The notes beneath the pieces are model-generated. The model was not told where the DNA came from, ran no database searches, and worked only from the letters and a program-made list of their open reading frames with translations. From contig JBCFYV010002255.1 in assembly GCA_039000515.1 (NCBI GenBank), positions 47,536,810 through 47,600,809 on the forward strand: a stretch of DNA of 64,000 nt, read 5' to 3'. The DNA is from Timema cristinae (taxonomy: Eukaryota > Arthropoda > Insecta > Phasmatodea > Timematidae). Position 1 is the first letter of the stretch. Each line of letters opens with the position of its first letter. Both the position numbers and the translations under genes were made by a program. Positions 24,263 to 36,943 of this stretch are shown in pieces.

Positions 24263-25112
24263 TTGTTTGGATTGTAAAATCCTCCATCTCCTTTTCCACC
24301 ATACATTTCATTATCACGATAGTTTCAAACTTGTCTGTGGCCAGTTTTAAAATCCTCATTCCGGTTGAATATAGATCCAATCATTTGATATGTTATTAAA
24401 TTTTGGTTTCAGCTTTGGTTCATGGGTATGTCTTCTGGAAAATACCCCATTTCTTTATTATTTACCCGCCTACTACCTATACGCTTATCCCAGAAACTAA
24501 TTCATGCTAATGGTGGGTTATTTAAAAGTAAATAACCCCATTTGCTGAAAGTTAAACCACCACAATATCACTTTCACCGAAAACTGATTTCCTGTCTGGT
24601 GGCTGGTCAATTATAACATGTACTCCAAACACCACCAAGGCCCCCACTACCTATTATATTCTCATTAATTCACTGAACTTTGTCCAGGTTGTGGTCTAGT
24701 TTCAGTTTAGTAAATTTTTACCTCATACTCCTATCCCACTTGCACAACTACAGTATAAATTTATCCAACAGGGTTTCTCATTGGGCGGATCATGTTTAAG
24801 TAAAATTAACCACTATCTTTAATTTCAAATAAATATTAAATTATAAAATTTTCTACTGTGGTATCATATATAGTCTAATTTTGATTACTCTCTATTCGGC
24901 ACAAACATTATCACATTTACAAGACTGTCTTCTGGCATGTTTAGGGGCAAAAGAGTGAGTTTAGTAAAATAGTACTCACATTATACTTCAACCACACAAC
25001 AACAATTATGACACGTATTCAGCATTGTCCGTCAGAAAAATAATACCTTCAGGCAGCAATCTTTTCACTCTCAAATACGATACAACATAATATCACAATA
25101 GTCTTCCATTTA
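24263..25112. repeat. Decayed flank of the 87-bp satellite
   Basis: Divergent copies of the downstream unit can be recognised: taaaatcctccatctccttt at about 24280, ttcattatcacgatagtttc, cttgtctgtggccag, and ttcagtttagtaaatttt with ctcctatccca near 24700. Spacing still fits about 87 bp. These copies are old compared with the array body, a usual picture for satellite edges. Confidence 0.65.
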
Positions 25113-28100
25113 TGAATCTTGTGGCTTGGGTCAGTTTAGTAAAATACCTCCATCTCCTCATCTTCCACCATATATATCACATTATCACCAACTGTTTCAG
25201 CCTGTGGCCGGTCAGTTTAGTAAAATACCTCCATCTCCCTCTATCCCCCACTAACACATATCACATTATCACCAACTGTTTCCAGCTTGTGGCGGGTCAG
25301 TTTAGTAAAATACCTCCATCTCCCTCTATCCCTCCACCACTACATATCACATTATCACCAACTGTTTCCAGCTTGTGGCTGGGTCAGTTTAGTAAAATAC
25401 CTCCATCTCCTCTATCCTCCACCACTACATATCACATTATCACAACTGTTTCAGTTGTGGCCGGTCAGTTTAGTAAAATACCTCCATCTCGCTCTATCCT
25501 CCACCACTACATATCACATTATCACCAACTGTTTCCAGCTTGTGGCTAGGGTAAGTTTAGTAAAATACCTCCATCTCCCTCTATCCCTCCACCACTACAT
25601 ATCACATTATCACCAACTGTTTCCAGCTGTGGCCAGGTCAGTTTAGTAAAATACCTCCATCTCCCTCTATCCTTCTACCACTACATATCACATTATCACC
25701 AACTGTTTCCAGCTTGTGGCCGGGTCAGTTTAGTATAAATACCTCCATCTCGCTCTATCTCCCACTACATATCACATTATCACCAACTGTTTCCAGTTGT
25801 GGCTGGGTCAGTTTAGTAAAATACCTCCATCTCCTCTATCTTCCACCACTACATATCACATTATCACCAACTGTTTCCAGCTTGTGGCCGTGTCAGTTTA
25901 GTAAAATTACCTCCATTCCCTCTATCCCTCCACTACATATCACATTATCACAACTGTTCCAGCTTGTGGCTGGTCAGTTTAGTAAAATACCTCCATCTCA
26001 CTCTATCCTTCCACTACATATCACATTATCACCAATGTTTCCAGCTGTGGCGGGTCAGTTTAGTAAATACCTCTTTCTAGCCACTCTTTTTACAGTGTCG
26101 TTGGGGTCAGTTTTAGAAAATACCTCCATCTCCCTCTATCCCTCCACCACTACATATCACATTATCACCAACTGTTTCCAGCTGTGGCGGGTCAGTTTAG
26201 TAAATACCTCCATCTCCCTCTATCCGTCACCACTAATATCACATTATCACCAATGTTTCCAGCTTGTGGCGGGTCAGTTTAGTAAAATACCATCTTTTTC
26301 CACCTTTACATATCATGTTTAGTATTATAGTATCCTCCATCTCCTCTATCCCTCCACTACATATCACATTATCACCAATGTTTCCAGCTTGTGGCCGGGT
26401 CAGTTTAGTAAAATACTCTGTTTCCCAGCCTGTGGGCGGGTCAGTTTAGTAAAATATCTCCATCTCCCTCTATCCTCCCCCACTACATATCACATTATCA
26501 CCAACTGTTTCCAGCTGTGGCGGGTCAGTTTAGTAAAATACCTCCATCTCCCTCTATCCTCCACCACTACATATCACATTATCACCAACTGTTTCCAGCT
26601 TGTGGCGGGTCAGTTTAGTAAAATACCTCCATCTCGCTCTATCCTCCACACTACTATCAATTATACCAACTGTTCCATCTGTGCCGGGTCAGTTTAGTAA
26701 TACCTCTTCTATCCTCCTATATCACTCACAACTGTTTCAGCTGTGGCGGGTCAGTTTAGTAAAATACCTCCATCTCCCTCTATCCCTCCACCACTACATA
26801 TCACATTATCACCAACTGTTTCCAGCCTGTGGCCGGGTCAGTTTAGTAAAAATCCATCTCCTTTATCTTCTACACCTTTTCCAGCTTGTGCCGGGTCAGT
26901 TTAGTAAAATACCTCCATCTCCCTCTATCCCTCCACCACTACATATCACATTATCACCAACTGTTTCCAGCTGTGGCCGGGTCAGTTTAGTAAAATCACA
27001 CTCTATTAATAATCCATACCCTGTTTCGTTGTGCGGGTCAAGTTTAGTAAAATATCTCCTCTCCCTCTATCCTCCACACATCATATCACATTATCACCAA
27101 CTGTTTCCAGCTGTGGCGGGTCAGTTTAGTAAAATACTCCATCTCACTCTATCCTCCACATACATATCACATTATCACCAACTGTTTCCAGCTGTGGCGG
27201 GTCAGTTTAGTAAAATACCTCCATCTCCTCTATCCCTCCACTACATATCACATTATCACCAACTGTTTCCAGCTGTGGCCGGGTCAGTTTATTACCTCCA
27301 TCTATTTTACCACTATATTTACCAGCCTTGTGGCGGGTCAGTTTAGTAAAATACCTCCATCTCCCTCTATCCCTCCACTACATATCACATTATCACAACT
27401 TTTCCAGCTTGGCCGGTCAGTTTAGTAAAATACCTCCATCTCACTCTATCCTTCCACTACATATCACATTATCACCAAATGTTTCCAGCCTGTGGCCGGG
27501 TCAGTTTAGTAAAATACCTCTGTTTCCAGCCTGTGGCGGGTCAGTTTAGTAAAATACCTCCTCTCCCTCTATCCCTCCACCACTACATATCACATTATCA
27601 CAACTGTTTCCAGCCTGTGGTCGGGTCAGTTTAGTAAAATACCTCCATCTCCCTCTATCCCTCCCACTACATATCACATTATCACCAATGTTTCCAGCCT
27701 GTGGCCGGGTCAGTTTAGTAAAATACCTCTGTTTCCAGCCTGTGGTCGGGTCAGTTTAGTAAAAATACCCTCTTTTCACACAAGCTCTGTGGCCGGGTCA
27801 GTTTAGTAAAATACCTCTGTTTCCAGCCTGTGGCCGGGTCAGTTTAGTAAAATACTCCATCTCCCTCTATCCCTCCACCACTACATATCACATTATCACC
27901 AACTGTTTCCAGCTTGTGACCGGGTCAGTTTAGTAAAATATCTCCCTCTCCCTCTATCCCTCCACTACATATCACATTATCACCAACTGTTTCCAGCCTG
28001 TGGTCGGGTCAGTTTAGTAAAATACCTCCATCTCCCTCTATCCCTCCACCACTACATATCACATTATTACCAACTGTTTCCAGCCTGTGGCCGGGTCAGT

Positions 28101-28139
28101 TTAGTAAAATATTTCCATCATCCTTTATCCTTCCACCAC
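25113..28139. repeat. 87-bp tandem satellite array, about 35 copies
   Basis: The unit reads gtcagtttagtaaaatacct, ccatctccctctatccctcc, accactacatatcacattat, caccaactgtttccagcctg, tggccgg. Many copies have one-base losses in c, g, a and t runs, and truncated units (for example around 26400, 27500 and 27700-27840) join tgtttccagcctgtgg directly to the start motif. Long open frames read through the repeat and are not genes. Confidence 0.96.
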
Positions 28140-28199
28140 TCTTTCTCCTTTAATTTCTTTCATTCTTCTCCTCTCACTTTAATATTTTCTGTTATCTGT

Positions 28200-29110
28200 T
28201 CCTCCCATCTCTTTCATGGCCTCCCCTGCGGTCTTTTCTCTTTTCCCACGTGTTTCATTTCCAACATTTTTTTAGTATCCTTTCTTTTTCCATCCTCATT
28301 CACACTTTCAAGATATTTTATGCTCTGTACTATTCTCAGCTCTACTCCAGCCACCCTTGCAGCTTTATTAGGCCTTACTCTATTCCTTGTCAAAACCATC
28401 ACCTCACACTTTGCCATCCTAGATTGCATCCCACACTCTTTCACTTCCTCATTCCATTCTTGTACTTCCTCTTCCTAATACCATCAAGTCCTCAGCAAAC
28501 ATTGTGGCTTTCATTCTTTCCTCTCGAGTTTTCCTGCCACTTTATTCACAACCATTTTCATTATCATTACAAATAATAATGTTGACAAGAGACACCACTG
28601 CGTCAATCCATTTTTTTATTTTGAACCACTTCATCCTTCCACTCTCTGCCTCAAAACAATTCCTGTTATCTTCATACATGCTTTTCACTCTCATTACAAC
28701 TCCTCTTTCAACTTCAACTTCTTCCAATGCTTTCCAAACTTTATTTCAATTTACGCTACCATATGCATTCTCCACATCCATAAATAACTTTACCAAGTCT
28801 TTCCCATATTCATACCTTCTTCCCATCAGCTGTTGTATGGCAAAGATCAAGTCCATTTTAGACCTCTGGTCTCTAATCTGATTGCTCCTTTCTCCATCTT
28901 CCTTTCATTTTATTTCTTATCTCTTTTCAGTATCTTCTCATATATTTTTATACAGTGGTGTTATCCGCCTATAATTTTTACACTTCTTCCTGTCTCTTTT
29001 CTTGAATACAGGTATATTATAACTCCCTATTTCCGGTCTTTCGGTACTTTGTATGCCTTCCAAACTACTCTCAGCAGTCAACACCCTCTATTCCTACTTC
29101 ACCTGCTGTT
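28200..29110 (-). pseudogene. Minus-strand LINE reverse transcriptase remnant
   Basis: Reading downward from 29110: DLIFAIQQLMGRRYEYGKDL, VKLFMDVENAYGSVN (motif A, normally F-x-D-x-E-K-A-Y-D), a stop, then KALEEVEVERGVVMRVKSMY, EDNRNCFEAESGRMKWFKIK and a later frame with KECGMQSRMAKCEVMVLTRN and VQSIKYLESVNEDG. The order is that of an RTE/endonuclease-RT LINE. Several stops and a missing catalytic box show it is dead. It adjoins the satellite end directly. Confidence 0.8.
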
Positions 29111-30148
29111 CTTATCATTTGCACCATCAGTTATTTATAAAACTCTTTTATAGACCAATAAAGTAATTTCATAAAAACTTAATTTCTGAAGAAAAAAATA
29201 GATGAACCTTCTAAATAAATTTTACTACTGACACAACTTTTTATTGTGTTGTCTACAATATTGGTAGAACACTTTATTATTTTCATGACTTAACTTAGCT
29301 AGCACCTGCCGATTTATAAAAGGCCAAGTATCCTATTCCTGAATGACCAAAAAGTTAACACAGCAATATTCCAGATGATTATTTTATCGCCCTGAAACAT
29401 TTTGAAATAACTTCTTGTAGTACAGAATGTAAACAAGAGGCCAGCAAATTTTATCTCGTCAATAAATGCCTAACTTCAACAAAAAGTGATGATTCCCTCG
29501 ACCTGACACACAGTCTCGACTAGGAAACAATTAGTACTGTACGGTGACTGAATGCTATTAGGTTTAACTAAATAACAAGTTTGAACACAATAACAGTATA
29601 TTTAGCACACGTATATTCTTCCCACCCCTCCACTAACACATCGTTGATGAGTACACTGGTACAATTGGGTCGCTGGCCTATTCGTGCAAGCTGACCCATC
29701 ATACACGCCACACCCGTGACTTCAATTGGAACCAGAGCCATCAAGTGGTGCTCGCTGTCAACCTTGATCCTTAAGAGTGTGACATTCACAGCAACACAAG
29801 AATTAATAGCTTGAGTTAATATTCTGCTTCAATTGTTTATAGAACAGCTTCAAAGATATTCAAATGTCTGTTCTATAAGCTTGATGTTCAAAATAAGCCA
29901 TTCAAAATCTTTGTAACACATATAATTATGTGAGTAAGTTGACAAATGGAAAACAATGGGTGGAGGGAGAGTAAGAAATAATGTAAGAAAACTACCTAAG
30001 TACACCTGCCATCCAAGAAAAATACATTAGGCGAGATGACACATTTGTTTGTGAGCCCAATAGGCCTGCTGCAGGTCTATCATATTAGTGTAGACTAAAA
30101 ATTCCTGTTTTAGGTTTCATGATGGTATTATGAAAGGACCAGTGATAG
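29111..30148. other. Spacer with no gene seen
   Basis: AT-rich sequence. A 73-codon minus-strand frame at 29568-29789 resembles nothing I know. No terminal repeats or RNA genes recognised. Confidence 0.5.
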
Positions 30149-30637
30149 TGATGCCTGCGCTTGGGTGTGGTCTAACACAATAACAAAGAACAAGTACATT
30201 TCTTGGCAGTACTAAAACCTCTGTGAATATTAAATTTCTTTTGTTTTTGGTATCACGTAGAAACGTGGTTGTTTTATTTAAAAAGATTGTTTTTTTCTTG
30301 AATAAGATAAAGTATATTTTGTGTTGTTATCAAGAACTGGCTATCGTGTGTAAATAAGACTATTTTATTGGAGTGTGTACTGCTGTGGAAAATATTGATG
30401 GTGAGAATAAATAACTTAGAATTATTGTTGTGGTGTGAACCAATAGAGTTGTAAAATTGTATTATCAATTATACCTGTTAGTGGCAAGTTCGAGTACCCA
30501 GAGGCCCGAGGCTAAGTCCGGGTTGTTTCTGCACTGGCGCAAGCCGGGCAGGCATATAAATAGTGTGTAGAAACAGGGATGTGGAATTATTTGAAGGGTT
30601 GAGGGAAGAGGAGGAGGAGGAAGAAAGAAACATTACA
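30149..30637 (+). repeat. 5' LTR
   Basis: Starts tgatgcctgcgcttgggtg and ends aagaaagaaacattaca. It has aataaata at about 30403 and a TATA-like catataaata at 30553. It matches the 3' LTR closely, with an extra insertion of roughly 25 to 30 bp around 30450-30478. Confidence 0.85.
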
Positions 30638-30830
30638 GAGTGATACACCAATGTGGGGCTCGACGTTCGGTCACCCAAGGCTCGTATGATAATTGTTGTT
30701 TGTTCAGCTTTGGGTGGTTCGATCAGGGCTTATTGAACTTGCCACGACTAAGGGAATTATGGAGAGAAACGGCAGGAAGCACTCCCATTCGTAAAATACA
30801 AGGTCAAGGACACTATCAGAAGGTGCGGCC

Positions 30831-31265
30831 ATGCGGGTAGTAATTGACACTCCACCAGGAATGAACCAAGGCACGGGTGAGGTATCTGCTGGGAGTGGCG
30901 TCATTAACCATCAGGTCTTAGTAATGCCACTGGAGGGAGACGCCGTTCCGCAGCAAATGTTGCCAGCAGCAGCAGTGTTCGACTTACAGGGTTTAGTGGT
31001 AATATTAAATTGTATGCAGGAGGAGATGACTGCTCTACGCACAGCCCAAGAGGGGGCTCGAACAGCGGCACAGGCAGAGTCGGAGATCGCGAGGGCAGAG
31101 CAACAGGAGGCGAGGGCAGTGCCCGAGACACGCTTGGGGACAGTTCAGAAGTCCATTCAAGAGATGCGCATTTCCATTAATGAGACATGTGAGACTTTCG
31201 GTAATCGTCTGGATGAAGTGCGGTCCGCGATAAATGGACGCCTTGAGATGTTCCAACAACAAAAC
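30831..31265 (+). pseudogene. Gag, N-terminal part
   Basis: ATG 30831 opens a frame with EGARTAAQAESEIARAEQQE, QKSIQEMRISINETCETF and NGRLEMFQQQ, a long predicted coiled coil rich in Ala, Glu, Gln and Arg. After QQQ the sequence leaves gag and enters an unrelated insert; the same type of coiled coil resumes at about 32903. No gag motif by itself, but position after the LTR and the continuation downstream support it. Confidence 0.7.
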
Positions 31266-31269
31266 TTCG

Positions 31270-32895
31270 CGTTCTGTAACCTTACGTGGTATAGTGTTAC
31301 AGCTGGACCCCGCCCCATACTGACGTAAACGGAGATATATTAACTAAGCGTACTACCCGCTCTGTTTAAATTCAACTCAATTAGGATCCCTACAATAGTA
31401 TGTTTCTCTGTTGTAGTTCTTGTAGGCTAAGAAGACATAATAAAAACAATGCTGCACAATATATTTCATTACTCGATTCAATTCTAAGTATTAATTTGTT
31501 CATGTACTTACAATACTAATCTGCTCACAATAGAATCTTGCAAGGCTGGCCGGCACCTGGAATCCTAGATTGGCGAGTGGGTCAACGAAGATCCAGTGGG
31601 TCAGCAAAGCGACCCGACACTCCGACTGTACTAGCGAGAAATGAGCCAAGAACTATCATCATCAACTAGAGGACAATTATCTATCCGACCTCTGACGGAG
31701 ACTAGAGGAACCTCCTTCAAAACATCGGGTGATTGGAGATATTCACGGATATTCCGATGGAGCAAGCGGAATCAACAATGGTCTACGTGACTGTTTCAAG
31801 GCATCGTTGACGTCATCATGCGTGTGTTAGGTGTACTCCCACCCCCTTTCCATAACAACGAAATCCCTATATAATGGCCGTGCAAGCTTGCCATAATCGA
31901 CTATCCTACGATCAACGATTGACAACAGACCATTGTCATGGACCTGGACAATGGCTGGAGAAAACTTGTAAAATGTATCAAAATCGTCGCTTAGACGAGT
32001 GGAGTTATGAACTCTAACTTCTTTATCAACTTTAAACTTTTTGCATATAATATTCAGTTTCAAAATCTAACGTATTAATATTTTTATCATCAAACTATGT
32101 CTAAATATTCTATCTTGGTATTGTCGCTGCTCGGGCGCTGGACTTTTGCTAATTTTTATTCTCGTAAATATCCTCAGTTATGTGCTGATTAGAAGTTTGT
32201 CTTATAAATATTATATTGTTTGGAATTGTAAAGTATTCCTTTTTTTTTTTATTGAAGTAACTTTTCATATTTAAAATTATGGTTTGAATTAACGTAACGT
32301 GATGTAACTTTTAATGGAATTTGAATTAGGATGACTTTAATCTTTTGTAACGTAAGTTCTGTTTGAACAGCTAAAGTTTTGTTAATTGATGGAACTGTTT
32401 GTTCCATATTCTCAGTCAGATCTGATAGTCCCGTGGGAGTTTGGCTTATGTCTGGTAGTCAAACCCTCACGTTGTGTAGACTCTGTTGTATAGTCGTCAA
32501 ATTTAAATTACTATATATTTATATCGTTTTCTGTGAATTACGAAACCTTTGGAACCATTTCAAGGTGCCCATTAGGCGCTTATAATTTTATATCACATTT
32601 AAAAATATACGCTTTGTTATTGTCTCTTATAGACTGGACTATCAATATTATGATGGATTTCATGTTTCCTTTTGTTAAAACACTTGCACAACTTTAATGA
32701 TATAAAGTTGTTTGCTTCGAGCATAATTTCCAACTGTACTCATAATGATATAATGAGACCATTTTTGTTATCTGCGCTATTGTCATTTAATTGAATAAAC
32801 TTCTCATTTTGTTGAATCTATATATTTTTTATAATTTCCATTTATCATGTATGTTAAGTTCATCCTCTCCCTTTTATTCCTTTTTATGGCCGGTG
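31270..32895. mobile_element. 1.6-kb insert in gag, possible solo LTR
   Basis: The insert splits the gag coiled coil. It has a tgtaacc start at 31275, a TATA-like ctatataatgg at 31867, long AT-rich segments and aataaa at about 32793, an LTR-like order. The right border is unclear: gttc occurs before 31275 and again at about 32852, but gag resumes only near 32903. No coding frame of note. The solo-LTR reading is inference. Confidence 0.4.
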
Positions 32896-32902
32896 GACAT
32901 TA

Positions 32903-34360
32903 GGACTCAGAGAGGGTGCAACAGTTCCAGGAGCAGGTTGAGGCCCGTCTGGAGGTGGCTGAGGTTAGTTTAAGATCCAGAATGGAGGAGAGGGTCCTCG
33001 AACTAGTGACTCCGGTGGAGGAACGTTGCAATCAGCTCGTTGCTCAAGTAGGGTACTGAAGGAGGAGGCTGAGAGGGAGGCTAAGCGCCTACTCACTGAG
33101 GCTGAGGCCAAGAGAGAAGCCACGAGTGTTGAGGCAGCTCACATCCGGGAGGTGGTGCAGCAGGAGGCAGTGAGGCTCAGCGAGGGAACTTCACCACCAC
33201 AGGACGTTTGGGGGTTGGTAGAAGCTCTTGGTGCGCGCCTAGGCTTACAAATGATGGCTGACCGAGTTCCTCATTTTAACAACCACACGGGGAGAATCCC
33301 GTAAACCTCCTTAAGAAGTTGAGTAGTGTATGGGACGGTCAGGAGGTTCCTTGGAGAGAGAAAAGCGTCTCATTGCGGCATCGCTGGAAGGGGTGGTATT
33401 GTGTTGGTGGTCCAGCGTAGAGGAGGAGGTAGACTCGTGGTCCACGTTTGCGTCTTTGTTCTGACAGGAGTTCTGGTCGCCCGAGATACAGGGGCTTACC
33501 CGAGCTACTTTACACGCCATGAAGTACCGTGAGGGCGGGAATAAAAGCATGGAGGCACATTTCCTCACTCTGCTAGATAGGAGCAGACACCTGGATGTGC
33601 CCATGACTGACTCAGAGCTGGTTAACGTGGCCCTGGGACAATTCCACTACGAGTTCAGGAAGTGTTTGGAGCGGTAAGGTATGGAGGCGGGGAGGATTTC
33701 CGAAGGGAATAAGACGACTGGACCACATAGAACAGCTCCGTAGGATGGCCACGGTACCATCAGGGGAGAAGATACCTCAGGGGCAGAGACCGCAACAGCA
33801 GGTCCAGAAGCCTGGGCAACTAAAGGGATCTCAGCCAGATGTTGTGGCTCCACCCCCACAACAATGGGGTATCCGGGGTTTCAGCCAACCCTCCCCATTG
33901 GGATTTCTACATGGGAGGCCACCGCCTACGTACCAGAGGGGGCAAGCCAGCCCACAGCCTCGAGTATCTGTGACACAGGTGGGTTACCCTCCTGTACCAG
34001 TGTGGTATCCTTTCTGGGAGCCAGCTCCAGGTTTCCCGCCTCACACGGGAGGGGAACCTCTACGGTCAAGTCACCAATGAAGGGGTGTACGTCAGTAACG
34101 ACGCTCATGATAGTAAAGAGTTTATGGGCCATGCACCTGGGGGCGGCTCCAATAACAAGCGGAAGAAGCGGCAGGGACAAGGAGGGGGAAGACCTATTTC
34201 TCCGTACAACAAGCAGGGGTGAGAAGGACAGATGGGCCTTGAAGCTAGAAGGAGCAATGCCTATGTATTGTTCGACCAAGGAACCCAGCAGGCGCGGGGT
34301 GTATTCAACTCAGAGTCGCTCAAGCTGTGGAAACCGGATGTGTGAGCAACATTTTAAGTA
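32903..34360 (+). pseudogene. Gag, C-terminal part, frameshifted
   Basis: Pieces in three frames: ERVQQFQEQVEARLEVAEVS (to stop at about 33056), EEAEREAKRLLTEAEAKREA then VQQEAVRLSEGT (to 33304), a middle piece at 33549-33677 reading FLTLLDRSRHLDVPM and ELVNVALGQFHYEFRKC, a Pro/Gln-rich linker at 33745-34080, and a final piece with NAYVLFDQGTQQARGVFNSE near 34255. This is a coiled coil followed by a capsid-like segment and a basic linker. No zinc knuckle or protease follows, so pol is absent rather than just broken. Confidence 0.65.
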
Positions 34361-34682
34361 ACGTTTTTTTATAATAATAGTTTATTTATTTGTTTTGTAT
34401 GTATAGTTTGGTGTGGTATGCTAAGCCCGCGTTTATCCCACAGAATTTGTGTCAACCGAAAACCAAACCAGATAGAGTAGGTTGCGCTTAGGGAAGTTGA
34501 GGTGGCACGTTTTCTCTAATGGGTTGGTTTTGTATTGTGTAACGTATATGTAGTTTGGTTTTAGAGGAAGAATATGTGAGGATAGTGGGTGGACGGTACA
34601 ACATGCATCTCCGGCCTAATTAAAACAGTTTCAATGCGTCGAGGTCGAACCAAATCTGTTTGGGGGCATCTGAAAGTAACAG

Positions 34683-35139
34683 TGATGCCTGCGCTTGGGT
34701 GTGGTCTAAAACACAAACAAAGAACAAGTACATTTCTGGGCAGTACTAAAACCTCTGTGGATATTAAATTTCTTTGTTTTTGGCATCACGTAGAAACGTG
34801 GTTGTTTTATTTAAAAAGATTGTTGTTTTTTTTCTTGAATAAGATGAAGTATATTTTGTGTTGTTATCAAGAACTGGCTATCGTGTGTAAATAAGACTAT
34901 TTTATTGGAGTGTGTACTGCTGTGGAAAATATTGATGGTGAGAATAAATAGCTTAGAATTATTGTTGTGGTGTGAACCAATAGGGTTAGTGGCGAGTTCA
35001 GGTACCCAGAGGCCCGAGGTTAAGTCCGGGATGTTCCTGCACTGGCGCCAGCCGGGCAGGCATATAAATAGTGTGTAGAAACAGGGATGAGGAATTATTT
35101 GAAGGTTTGAGGGGAGGTGAGGAAGAAAGAAACATTACA
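34683..35139 (+). repeat. 3' LTR
   Basis: Matches the 5' LTR from tgatgcctgcgcttgggtg to aagaaagaaacattaca, with a TATA-like catataaata at 35061. Divergence is a handful of substitutions and small indels, so the element is not ancient. Confidence 0.85.
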
Positions 35140-36660
35140 ATCATTGAGTTAGTTAAGTCTTGTGAATTTAGGTTAAGGTAGGTAGGGCCTACACACACAT
35201 GACACAGCTTCTTGTACAAAAAGCTGTGCAAGAAATCGGATGCCTACTCTATATTGGTTACAAAGATTGGATACAAGTTTTACCTCAAGAATGTTCACAC
35301 AGCATACCTAGGCCTATGTGAGTGTACACAATATTGTGAGAAATGTGATAACTTAGGTTCTTTACTTTTGATGGAATAGCCTAGTAACAGATGATGTACA
35401 ATAAAAAATGTCTGATATAGGATAAGTTCTATTCCCTGAAATTGTATGCAATTAGTTGTACAAAGCTGATCTTGTACAATCTTTGATGTTCACAAGAAAC
35501 CATATTTAGGTTACAATCTCTTGTATAACTTTTTTTTACAATAAGTTATGTTTTGTGTGCCGGGATTTAGCTATCTTAACTTCAGATCCGCTTACTGAAC
35601 AGTTGGCGGTATTTTGAAGGAATTTATTCACAATTAATGTTAGGTCCAGCGAGTTTAGGCCTAGGTAATTTAAGATGTTTTTATATAAATTTAGGTCTTG
35701 TAGGCCTAACTATCTTTAAGGTTACACACCATTACCAGGCAACCTACAAATATTGTTATGAACAAATTCTTGCCTTGTTGATTGTGAATAAAAATGCATT
35801 TCTGTGGTGTTAAGTAAACAAGCAAACATTATTTTATTCAGTGCATGTATGATGCCCAATATTTAGAATTGCACTAGCCACTCAAGTATTTCACAAATGT
35901 GTAAAGACTTTAAAAAATCCTTTTTGATTGACAAGATCTTGGAAGGTATGCCTTCCATATGAGTACCTAGTGTCATGGATGAAATATAGCTCTAAACATG
36001 ATTCTAAGCTTTCACTTTTAGCAATGAGAGTTTAAAATATGTAGCTTTATGACAGTATTTATTATCTCACATGATAACTTAGGCATAAAAAGTGAATTAA
36101 ATCTAGGCCTAGTAGCATAATTATAATAGACTTTTTTAATGAAATAGTCTCCTAAAAGGTGAAAATAGTTTTAGCAGTGGTTACAGCTTTGTCTGGTTAA
36201 AATAGAATATTGTTATTTAGACCACCTTTAATAAACAAAGCAAACTAAATACTATTGGCAGCCAAGGAATGGACGCTAAGTATATTACGATCGCCAATCA
36301 TTATTATTTGACGTTTTGAAACAAATAATTTGACTCCTAATTTGAAACTTATTATTTCAGTTAACCTGGTATGATAAAGGAGTCAGCAATCAAACTTAAC
36401 AGTCACTTGAAATACTGTAGGTTTAACCTGCATGTTATAGCTTATATAGCGGATTATTTTCTGAAATTAACAAAAAATGCCATTTAAACATAATATGTTA
36501 CCTGCATTTCCTCTCGAATCGACACACGCTTTTAGCAGTACACCGTTAAGAACACATAACAAATTATTACTGATATTACCAAATTGTCAAAATTATAAAC
36601 AAACCACATAAATGACCCCTTTCATGGTCATCAGTAGGCTAAACATCGAAAAAGACTTGT
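35140..36660. other. Spacer upstream of PRMT1, no gene seen
   Basis: AT-rich, with several taggccta motifs. No open frame above 60 codons other than an LTR-edge shadow, no repeats recognised. Confidence 0.55.
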
Positions 36661-36670
36661 CATGTATTCT

Positions 36671-36697
36671 CGTCGTTGATTGGTCAAGAATCACGTG
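36671..36697 (+). promoter_or_regulatory. Putative PRMT1 promoter motifs
   Basis: An inverted CCAAT box (attgg, 36679-36683) and a perfect E-box cacgtg (36692-36697) stand about 190 bp before the proposed start codon. No TATA box is convincing. Motif-only evidence. Confidence 0.3.
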
Positions 36698-36880
36698 ATT
36701 AGCATGAAGAGCTATTTCTTGTTCTATAAAAAAAGTTGCGTTTATCAATAAAAAATACATATTATAAGAATAAATTTAATTGTAAATTAATAATTTTTTT
36801 TTTCTCCAAAATTATCTATTAAAATAAAATATACTATTAAATAATATGTAGTTACTGCGCCGTCTGCTAGGTATATGATC

Positions 36881-36943
36881 ATGGCGACTAGTGATTCAAA
36901 ACCGGTCGAAAATCATCAAACTTCAGTCCTAGATACAATTTCG
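36881..36943 (+). CDS. PRMT1: PRMT1 proposed first coding exon
   Basis: ATG at 36881 has a good context (A at -3, G at +4); another in-frame ATG is at 36875. The 21 codons read MATSDSKPVENHQTSVLDTI plus S and end at tcg before gtaagg, a strong donor in phase 0. Exon 2 at 47471 also starts in phase 0, giving a continuous frame. PRMT1 N termini are short and poorly conserved, so the assignment rests on position, strand, phase and start context. Alternative: this is the first exon of another gene and PRMT1 starts at the ATG at 47480 in exon 2. Confidence 0.5.

Larger units (their letters stand above)
30149..35139 (+). mobile_element. Gag-only LTR retrotransposon, interrupted
   Basis: Two direct repeats with TG...CA ends (30149-30637 and 34683-35139) flank a broken gag and no protease, polymerase or integrase. 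A retroviral-like primer-site candidate (tggggctcgacg, about 30653) lies about 15 bp inside the 5' LTR. Upstream of the 3' LTR no clear polypurine tract is seen next to 34683; agggaagttgaggtggcac at about 34490 would give a longer 3' LTR whose 5' part is missing from the upstream copy. Flanking five bases (gatag, atcat) do not match, so there is no intact target duplication. It is probably a non-autonomous element that relied on a related pol. Confidence 0.8.

Noticed and set aside
25112..27549. Long plus-strand open frames up to 248 codons with repeated HYHQLFPAC-like text
   Set aside because: Read-through of the 87-bp satellite; repeat structure, not protein constraint, explains them.
33311..33604. 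Minus-strand 97-codon frame within the LTR element
   Set aside because: Antisense shadow of gag.
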